The position numbers were made by a program, and so were the translations under genes. A stretch of 11,421 nt of DNA, taken from positions 1-11,421 of the forward strand of contig URRG01000038.1 of NCBI GenBank assembly GCA_900550095.1, read 5' to 3'. This document shows, in pieces, positions 7,143 through 11,421 of the stretch. The notes beneath the pieces are model-generated. The model worked only from the letters and a program-made list of their open reading frames with translations, was not told the DNA's origin and searched no databases. The stretch comes from an uncultured Oscillospiraceae bacterium (lineage in GTDB: Bacteria > Bacillota > Clostridia > Oscillospirales > Acutalibacteraceae). The stretch's first letter is position 1. Each line of letters begins with the position of its first letter.

Positions 7143-8300
7143 TCAGGTCTGCAAAAATTGACGAATCAGCAGATCCCATACGGAACCGAAGGTGATTTCC
7201 TCTACATTCCCCTTCGCGGTCACCGGATATTCCGCCAATACTTCGTCTTCCAGAGTGCATACCACCTTCCCGATCTTCTGTCCCTTTTTCACTGGAGCCC
7301 TCACGCTTTCGTTCAGCTCCACCCTGCAGGATACCTGATCCTTTTTCCCTTTTGGAACCACTACGCCCTGCGCCGCATCCACCTGGACCTCCACAGAATC
7401 CAGCATCCCGTTTTCCACCGGCACTGCTGCAAGCGATTCCTGCGGAATAGTGGGGATCGTTACCGACCAGTTTGCAAATCCCTGGTCCAAAAGAGAAGCG
7501 GCCGAGGAAAAACGATCCTTCGTGTTGGAGCAGCCCAGCACCACCGCGATCAGGGAAACGCCGTCCCGCTCCGCCGTGGCGCTGATACAGCTCCCAGCCT
7601 TTCCAGTGGTGCCGGTTTTAAGGCCTGTGATTCCATTATAGCTTTTTAAAAGCTTGTTGGTATTCACCAGCTGAGTCTGGCCGTCTCTCAAATAATCGAT
7701 CCACGTCTGCGAATAATCAAAGATTTTTTCATGTTTGATCAGCTCCCGCGACATTATAGCCACATCTCTGGCTGTAGTCACATGGCCGTCTTCATCCAGT
7801 CCGTTGCAGTTTTTGAATACCGTATTCGTCATTCCCAGCTCTTCCGCCTTCTGATTCATCTGCTCCAGAAACGCCTCTTCGCTCCCGGCCACAAACTCAG
7901 CCAGAGCCACGGCCGCATCATTGGCGCTGGCAATGACGGTAGCCTTCAGCAGATCGTCCACGCTCATGGACTCTCCCGGCTTCAGCCAAATATCCGACCC
8001 GCCCATGGAAGCGGCATGTTCGCTGGCCGACACCATATCGGAAAGGGAGATTTTTCCGCCGTCGAGCGCCTCCATCACAAGCAAAAGCGTCATCACTTTT
8101 GTTATGGAAGCGCAGGGCCTCTTTTCATCCGGATTCTTTTCATACAGGATCTTCCCTGTATTGGCCTCCATCAGAATGGCGGAGGGCGCCGCTAAAGATT
8201 CCCCCTTCTCCTTTTTTTCCTCTGCGCCTGCAGCCAGGCCGAGAGACGAAACAAACAGAAGCGCCGCCAGCAGACAAGCCAAAATCCTTTTTTTCTTCAT
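7143..8300 (-). CDS. dacF: D-alanyl-D-alanine carboxypeptidase (DacF/PBP5 type)
   Basis: Low-molecular-weight penicillin-binding protein that removes the terminal D-Ala from peptidoglycan stem peptides outside the membrane. The 385-residue product has a signal peptide: MKKKR, a hydrophobic stretch to about 24, and likely cleavage near AAGA-EE (26/27). The serine peptidase S11 motifs are S65-I-T-K68 (catalytic Ser65), S125-A-N127 and K228-T-G230. A PBP5-type beta-rich C-terminal domain (about 280-365) and an amphipathic end (FGSVWDLLIRQFL) for membrane attachment follow. The ATG at 8300 has GGAGGTG (8307-8313) 6 bases upstream; the open frame extends 62 codons further but would bury this site and the signal peptide. 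The name dacF is by similarity; a dacA/dacB role is possible. No convincing promoter was found upstream, so a sporulation sigma factor cannot be excluded. Confidence 0.93.
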   Translation of the reverse strand: MKKKRILACLLAALLFVSSLGLAAGAEEKKEKGESLAAPSAILMEANTGKILYEKNPDEKRPCASITKVMTLLLVMEALDGGKISLSDMVSASEHAASMGGSDIWLKPGESMSVDDLLKATVIASANDAAVALAEFVAGSEEAFLEQMNQKAEELGMTNTVFKNCNGLDEDGHVTTARDVAIMSRELIKHEKIFDYSQTWIDYLRDGQTQLVNTNKLLKSYNGITGLKTGTTGKAGSCISATAERDGVSLIAVVLGCSNTKDRFSSAASLLDQGFANWSVTIPTIPQESLAAVPVENGMLDSVEVQVDAAQGVVVPKGKKDQVSCRVELNESVRAPVKKGQKIGKVVCTLEDEVLAEYPVTAKGNVEEITFGSVWDLLIRQFLQT

Positions 8301-8306
8301 AGTTCC

Positions 8307-8313
8307 CACCTCC
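8307..8313 (-). promoter_or_regulatory. Ribosome binding site setting the dacF start
   Basis: GGAGGTG on the - strand, 6 bases upstream of ATG 8300. It places translation start directly before the positively charged head of the signal peptide. Confidence 0.85.
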
Positions 8314-8500
8314 AAAATAAATACAGGAACTTGCCTAAAGCGTTCCTTTCGTAAACAAAACAAATCCTTTTTACATATATTCGATTTCCGCTGCACATAG
8401 ACTTCTCTGCCCATATTTGTTTTCCGTATGAAGCGTTCATTTCCGCTGGAATAGAAAAACTCCCAAAACCGGCTTTTCTCCGGCAAAATTTCTTTTCTTC

Positions 8501-8529
8501 TTGCTTTTCATACCGCAACCAGATATAGT
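8501..8529 (+). promoter_or_regulatory. Candidate promoter for the leader ORF and MBL gene
   Basis: TTGCTT (8501-8506) and TATAGT (8524-8529; 5 of 6 matches to TATAAT) are separated by 17 bases. The -35 box is weak. Transcription would start near 8536, about 77 bases before the leader ORF. The -10 box lies in the left arm of a perfect inverted repeat, so the promoter may be regulated. Confidence 0.5.
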
Positions 8530-8538
8530 TAAACTATA
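8524..8538. repeat. Operator-like palindrome TATAGTT-A-AACTATA
   Basis: A perfect 7-bp inverted repeat around one A. It overlaps the candidate -10 box of the rightward promoter. Size and symmetry suit a dimeric repressor, but AT-rich DNA gives such palindromes by chance at some rate. No regulator gene is adjacent. Confidence 0.45.
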
Positions 8539-8612
8539 GCCGGCATACTCTAAGATACAGAAACCATGCTGCAGCCCCGGCGTATCAAGACGCCTCAGAC
8601 AAGGAGTTGTTT

Positions 8613-8705
8613 ATGCAAAAATCCCAGTGCTCCGTTATTTTATTTGCCCAAGGGATGGAGCGGACCCCGCCTTTTCGTATCTGGCATCGTCACAACAAGC
8701 CGTGA
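8613..8705 (+). CDS. Possible 30-residue leader peptide or small protein
   Basis: ATG at 8613 has AAGGAG (8601-8606) six bases upstream, a well-placed ribosome site. The product starts MQKSQCSVILFAQG and ends RIWHRHNKP, basic and histidine/aromatic-rich at the C-terminus, with no recognisable domain. Its TGA (8703-8705) lies inside a hairpin and 30 bases before the ATG of the MBL gene, which suggests the two are on one transcript. A 30-codon frame can arise by chance, so the support is the ribosome site and the position. It could be a translational leader, a true small protein, or spurious. Confidence 0.4.
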   Translation: MQKSQCSVILFAQGMERTPPFRIWHRHNKP

Positions 8706-8714
8706 GAACGGCTT
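8697..8714 (+). promoter_or_regulatory. Hairpin with GAGA tetraloop between leader ORF and MBL gene
   Basis: AAGCCGT (8697-8703) pairs perfectly with ACGGCTT (8708-8714) around GAGA, a GNRA tetraloop. Only two further Ts follow (TTG), so it is a poor terminator. The leader ORF stop codon is in the stem/loop, so a terminating ribosome would melt it. The MBL ribosome site CGGAGG starts 6 bases past the stem. Confidence 0.5.
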
Positions 8715-8735
8715 TTGAAACGGAGGAATATATAT

Positions 8736-9383
8736 ATGATTTATCCGGCAGAAGATCAACATATCCTGCAGATCACCTGGCACGGTCACTCCTGCTTCAC
8801 GCTGGAGGCAGAGGGCTACCGTGTCGTTCTCGATCCGTATAAGGACGGTTCCGTAGAGGGACTCTCCCCTTTGTCCCTGGAAGCGGAAGCGGTTCTGTGC
8901 AGCCACAGCCACGGCGACCACAACGCTGTAGAGACAGTAGCCGTCCAAAAAGGAACTGTCGGCTGCCCTTTCCAGATAGAAACCATCTCTACCTTTCACG
9001 ACGATGCAAAGGGCGCCAAGCGGGGGCCGAACACGATCCATATCCTTTCCTGGAACGGCATCCGGGCGGCGCATTTCGGGGACTTGGGCTGCCGCCTTTC
9101 CGATGAGGAGCTTGCTTCCATCGGGCCGTTGGACGCCGCTATGATCCCCGTCGGCGGATTTTACACAATCGACGGCGAAGAGGCGGCTCTGCTGGCGAAG
9201 CGCCTCTCTCCCGTAGTGGCGATCCCCATGCATTACCGTTCGGAATGGTTCGGCTTCGATGTATTAAGCACTCTGGAACCCTTTTTACAGGCCTATCCGG
9301 CGCCGGTCGTTCATCCCGGCCCATCCATAGGCATTTTTAAAGGAATGAAAATGCAAACGGCCATTCTGGACTACCGGCCTTAA
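8736..9383 (+). CDS. Metallo-beta-lactamase-fold hydrolase (UlaG/YtkL-like)
   Basis: A 215-residue cytoplasmic metal-dependent hydrolase of the Lactamase_B_3/UPF0173 type; substrate unknown. The N-terminal WHGHSCF (15-21) and LDPY (32-35) match the family. The metal site is H57-x-H59-x-D61-H62 (SHSHGDH), with His113 and Asp116 in HFGDLG and His166 in IPMHYR completing the two-metal set. The start was placed at ATG 8736, with CGGAGG (8721-8726) nine bases upstream; a TTG at 8715 in the same frame lies in the hairpin and has no site. It is the only long rightward gene inside the window and stands divergent from dacF and convergent with hisF, so it is probably its own unit. Confidence 0.92.
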   Translation: MIYPAEDQHILQITWHGHSCFTLEAEGYRVVLDPYKDGSVEGLSPLSLEAEAVLCSHSHGDHNAVETVAVQKGTVGCPFQIETISTFHDDAKGAKRGPNTIHILSWNGIRAAHFGDLGCRLSDEELASIGPLDAAMIPVGGFYTIDGEEAALLAKRLSPVVAIPMHYRSEWFGFDVLSTLEPFLQAYPAPVVHPGPSIGIFKGMKMQTAILDYRP

Positions 9384-9595
9384 CAGAGCTCTTCCGCCGC
9401 CCGCTTTCATATCGTGTCCGCAGGACAGGCATACGCCTCTGCGCAAACCAGGACGGAACGCCGCATGCCGAGGCGTTTGCCTCTTTACACGGCAAACACA
9501 CTTTCAATTCCACGCTCTAATAAATTTTCAATCCATTTCATCTTGAATCTGCGCTGTATATTTTAACCGCTCAACGGAAAAAGCAGAACAAACCA
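9384..9595. other. Convergent gap downstream of the MBL gene
   Basis: No gene was found. It contains a large imperfect hairpin (9427-9482) and AT-rich sequence up to the bidirectional terminator. No open frame with a ribosome site was seen on either strand. Confidence 0.6.
9427..9482 (+). terminator. Large imperfect hairpin, possible terminator of the MBL gene
   Basis: GGCATACGCCTCTGC (9428-9442) pairs with GCCGAGGCGTTTGCC (9467-9481) at 13 of 15 positions, plus A9427-T9482, with a loop of about 24 bases. A short TCTTTA tail follows on the + strand. It lies 44 bases after the MBL stop. The T-run is weak, so it may be a structural or stabilising element rather than an efficient terminator. 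Alternative local pairings (GAGGC-GTTT-GCCTC) exist. Confidence 0.45.
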
Positions 9596-9642
9596 AAAGA
9601 CCCAAGGGGAAGCATCCATAGAGAATTCCCCTCGGGCCTTTT
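9596..9642. terminator. Bidirectional terminator between the MBL gene and hisF
   Basis: CCCAAGGGGAA (9601-9611) pairs with TTCCCCTCGGG (9626-9636) with one mismatch; flanking AAAAG/CTTTT extends the stem. The + strand tail is TTTTTT, the - strand tail TCTTTTGGTTT. It lies 24 bases past the hisF stop and can stop transcription from both sides. Confidence 0.88.
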
Positions 9643-9665
9643 TTACAGGATTTCTATCGGCGGCG

Positions 9666-10430
9666 TTAATATTCTCTCCGCACCGGAATCCCTCTGTCGT
9701 GAAGATACTCTTTCAGCTCCGGGATTCGGATCTCGCCAAAATGGAACAAAGAGGCCGCCAAAACGGCATCCGCCTTGCCTGTGGAAAAGGCGTCATAAAA
9801 GTGTTCCGGTTTTCCCGCGCCGCCTGACGCAATCACAGGGATCCCCACCCGTTCTGAAACGGAGGCGGTCAGTTCCAGGTCATAGCCGTTCTTCTGGCCG
9901 TCGCAGTCCATACTGGTGAGCAGGATTTCTCCGGCCCCCAGCCTTTCGGCTTCCACAGCCCATTCCAACGCGTCGCGGCCTGTATCGACGCGGCCACCAT
10001 TCAGGAATACCGTCCAGCCCCCGCCTGCCTTTCGTTTTGCATCGATAGCGCATACCACGCACTGGCTGCCGAACTTTCCGGCAGCTTCCGTAAGAAGCTC
10101 CGGATTTTTGAAGGCCGCAGAATTCACGGAGACTTTATCCGCTCCCGCCCGAAGAAGAGCATTGAAATCCTCTACGGACCGAATGCCCCCTCCCACCGTA
10201 AAGGGAATAAAAATCCGCTGGGCCACCCGGCTTACGATATCCAATATCGTGCCCCTCCCCTGATGGGAGGCGGTGATATCCAGCAATACCAGTTCGTCGG
10301 CTCCCTGCGCGTCATACGCCGAGGCCGCCTCCACCGGATCCCCCGCATCCCGCAGGTTTACAAAGCTAGTGCCTTTTACCACCCGGCCGTTATTCACATC
10401 CAAACATGGGATGATTCGTTTTGCATACAT
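9666..10430 (-). CDS. hisF: Imidazole glycerol phosphate synthase subunit HisF
   Basis: Cyclase subunit of the HisFH heterodimer. It uses ammonia from HisH to convert PRFAR into imidazole glycerol phosphate and AICAR, linking histidine and purine synthesis. The 254-residue (beta/alpha)8 barrel is full length. Catalytic Asp11 (IPCLDVNNGRVVKG) and Asp130 (AIDAKR) are present. The phosphate-binding loops FTVGGGIRSVEDF (77-89) and IASGGAGKPEHF (200-211) are intact. The ATG at 10430 is 2 bases from the hisH stop and has only a weak G-rich site inside hisH, so translation is probably coupled. Confidence 0.98.
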   Translation of the reverse strand: MYAKRIIPCLDVNNGRVVKGTSFVNLRDAGDPVEAASAYDAQGADELVLLDITASHQGRGTILDIVSRVAQRIFIPFTVGGGIRSVEDFNALLRAGADKVSVNSAAFKNPELLTEAAGKFGSQCVVCAIDAKRKAGGGWTVFLNGGRVDTGRDALEWAVEAERLGAGEILLTSMDCDGQKNGYDLELTASVSERVGIPVIASGGAGKPEHFYDAFSTGKADAVLAASLFHFGEIRIPELKEYLHDRGIPVRREY

Positions 10431-10432
10431 AC

Positions 10433-11059
10433 TTACGGTCCCATCCCTTTCTTCGTGAGTTCTACGAAATTCTGCAGCATTCGCAGCCCGGTCTTTCCGC
10501 TTTTTTCCGGATGGAACTGCGCAGCGAAAAGATTGCCCTTCTGAACGGAGGCATCGATCTCTACTCCATACTGTGCCTTGGAAGAAACATCCGCTTCATT
10601 TTCCGCCTTCAAATAGTATGAATGGACAAAATATACATATGGATCATCGCCAAGCCCTGCAAAAAGGCCGTCCCTCCTCCGAAGCTCCAGAGAATTCCAG
10701 CCGATGTGAGGTACCTTCAGGCCCAATCCATCTGGAATCCGGCGGATTTTTCCCTTCAGGATCCCCAAGCCGGATATCCCCGGGGATTCCTCGCTTTCTT
10801 CAAACAGCATCTGCAGTCCCAGGCAGATCCCCAAAAACGGCTTCTCTTGCTCTACCGCATCGTATATAGCACGTATCAGGCCGGAGCTTCTCAACGAAGC
10901 CATGGAATCCCCAAATGCGCCTACCCCGGGAAGAACTATCCCTTCGGCTTCTCTAAGCCGCTCCGCTTCCTTTGTGATCTCGATATCCGCGCCTATAAAT
11001 CGGAACGCCTTTTCCACGCTCTGCAGATTCCCCGCTCCATAATCAATGATGGCTATCAT
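10433..11059 (-). CDS. hisH: Imidazole glycerol phosphate synthase subunit HisH
   Basis: Glutaminase subunit that supplies ammonia to HisF through the barrel. At 208 residues it is a standard class I glutamine amidotransferase: IIDYGAGNL (4-12), PGVGAFG (44-50), nucleophile Cys79 in GICLGLQ, and His183/Glu185 in QFHPEKS. The ATG at 11059 is chosen because AAGGAG lies about 9 bases upstream; an in-frame TTG at 11077 overlaps that site. It is the first gene of a two-gene unit. Other his genes are not adjacent, so this pair is separate from the rest of the pathway in this window. Confidence 0.98.
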   Translation of the reverse strand: MIAIIDYGAGNLQSVEKAFRFIGADIEITKEAERLREAEGIVLPGVGAFGDSMASLRSSGLIRAIYDAVEQEKPFLGICLGLQMLFEESEESPGISGLGILKGKIRRIPDGLGLKVPHIGWNSLELRRRDGLFAGLGDDPYVYFVHSYYLKAENEADVSSKAQYGVEIDASVQKGNLFAAQFHPEKSGKTGLRMLQNFVELTKKGMGP

Positions 11060-11083
11060 ACTTACGAACTCCTTCAATCAAAA

Positions 11084-11101
11084 TCGATCCTTGCGGATCG
11101 A
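11084..11101 (-). promoter_or_regulatory. Leader hairpin with GCAA tetraloop upstream of hisH
   Basis: On the - strand TCGATCC and GGATCGA form a perfect 7-bp stem around GCAA, a GNRA tetraloop, followed by TTTTGATT. It lies in the predicted leader, 25 bases before ATG 11059. The leader of about 77 bases is too short for a T-box, and no histidine-rich leader peptide was seen. It may stabilise the mRNA or act as a weak attenuator. Confidence 0.5.
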
Positions 11102-11115
11102 CGAAAATCAACTAA

Positions 11116-11129
11116 ATATACCATATACC
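11116..11129 (-). repeat. Tandem GGTATAT repeat just downstream of the hisH promoter
   Basis: Two direct copies of the heptamer GGTATAT lie in the predicted start of the hisHF leader, about 7-20 bases after the expected transcription start. It could be an operator, but short AT-rich repeats may be chance. Confidence 0.35.
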
Positions 11130-11142
11130 AGTATGCATTTGG

Positions 11143-11171
11143 ATTTTACCATAGTAACTTATAAAAGTCAA
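11143..11171 (-). promoter_or_regulatory. Sigma-A promoter of hisH-hisF
   Basis: On the - strand TTGACT (11166-11171; 5 of 6 matches) and TAAAAT (11143-11148; 5 of 6 matches) are separated by 17 bases. Transcription should start near 11136, giving a leader of about 77 bases. Confidence 0.8.
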
Positions 11172-11421
11172 TCGAAAGTCAAAATCAAATGATCCAAGTT
11201 GGGCAAAGGCTGCAATCTCCCCTTGGGTTATACTCTCTGCTCTTATCCATCTGTTTCAAACGCTCTATATTTTCCCGTCATACTATCGGTATTTTTCCAA
11301 CGCAGGATGAATATTCTGAACCAGCCCTGTTTCTTCTCAGCAGTATATCGGAACGGCATTCCCCGCCTGACGGCCCGACAAGTATCCCGATACGCAATTT
11401 AAGAGCTTCGCCATATAGACA
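11172..11421. other. Unassigned right edge, possible end of a leftward gene or structured RNA
   Basis: No gene could be supported. One - strand frame is open from the window edge for 47 codons and stops at 11278, without recognisable domains. An imperfect hairpin, CCAAG-TT-GGG with CCC-CTTGG (arms 11194-11203 and 11219-11226), lies before the hisH promoter and on the - strand is followed by ATCATTTGATTTT, a weak terminator-like tail. The palindrome GTATC-GG-GATAC and GC-rich pairings near 11340-11395 suggest some RNA structure. The + strand frame from 11199 begins at a TTG with no ribosome site and was not accepted. Confidence 0.35.

Larger units (their letters stand above)
8301..8612. other. 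Divergent intergenic region between dacF and the leader ORF
   Basis: This is AT-rich non-coding DNA. It holds the dacF ribosome site at the left, a candidate rightward promoter (8501-8529), a palindrome (8524-8538) and a small GGCGT/ACGCC hairpin (8579-8594). Short open frames on the - strand between 8301 and 8518 are extensions or shadows of dacF without ribosome sites. No clear dacF promoter was recognised. Confidence 0.6.

Noticed and set aside
11060..11142. T-box riboswitch or His-leader attenuator upstream of hisH
   Set aside because: The predicted leader is only about 77 bases, has no T-box sequence and no run of histidine codons.
11330..11395. Resemblance of AGGCGGGGA on the - strand to part of bacterial SRP RNA
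   Set aside because: The conserved SRP apical region with GGTCCGGAAGGAAGCAGC is absent downstream, so the match is judged coincidental.
1..11421. CRISPR array, IS element, prophage, tRNA or rRNA
   Set aside because: No regularly spaced repeats, transposase or phage genes, terminal inverted repeats, or cloverleaf/rRNA sequences were seen on reading both strands.

Overview
The window looks like chromosomal housekeeping DNA from a low-to-mid GC Gram-positive, most likely a member of the Clostridia (possibly Lachnospiraceae-like). The evidence is the gene set (zinc-finger L32, a YceD/DUF177 protein beside rpmF, DUF512-der-plsY, a DacF-type carboxypeptidase), strong AGGAGG ribosome sites, sigma-A type promoters and classic intrinsic terminators. 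The genus cannot be fixed from this sequence. There is no phage, IS element, CRISPR array, tRNA or rRNA gene.

Layout from left to right. At the left edge is the last 18 codons of a probable rightward gene with its terminator (3-90). The next block is leftward: a GNAT acetyltransferase (108-797); then DUF512, der and plsY, transcribed in that order from 4286 to 915 and closed by a terminator near 860-897; then yceD and rpmF (5081 to 4381), driven by a perfect-consensus promoter (5111-5139) and closed by a bidirectional terminator (4326-4362); then pgi and a small P-loop NTPase (7030 to 5214) with a candidate promoter at 7071-7099; then dacF (8300-7143). A 430-base divergent region separates dacF from a short rightward unit: a possible 30-codon leader ORF (8613-8705) and an UlaG/YtkL-like metallo-beta-lactamase-fold hydrolase (8736-9383). 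A convergent gap with two hairpins follows, then the leftward pair hisH-hisF (11059 to 9666), which has its own promoter at 11143-11171. The last 250 bases are unassigned.

Functional themes: ribosome synthesis (Der, L32, YceD), phospholipid initiation (PlsY), cell-wall trimming (DacF), central carbon metabolism (Pgi) and histidine/purine metabolism (HisF/HisH). Several start sites were set by ribosome-binding-site or promoter evidence and are shorter than the longest open frame (GNAT, YceD, DacF, MBL hydrolase, HisH).

The least explained parts are the leader ORF with its GNRA hairpin and the operator-like palindrome upstream of the MBL gene, the small P-loop protein behind pgi, the PDZ/CxxxCxxC DUF512 protein, a GNAT protein with an altered acetyl-CoA loop, and the unassigned right edge. 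I see no clear evidence of a wholly new multi-gene system.
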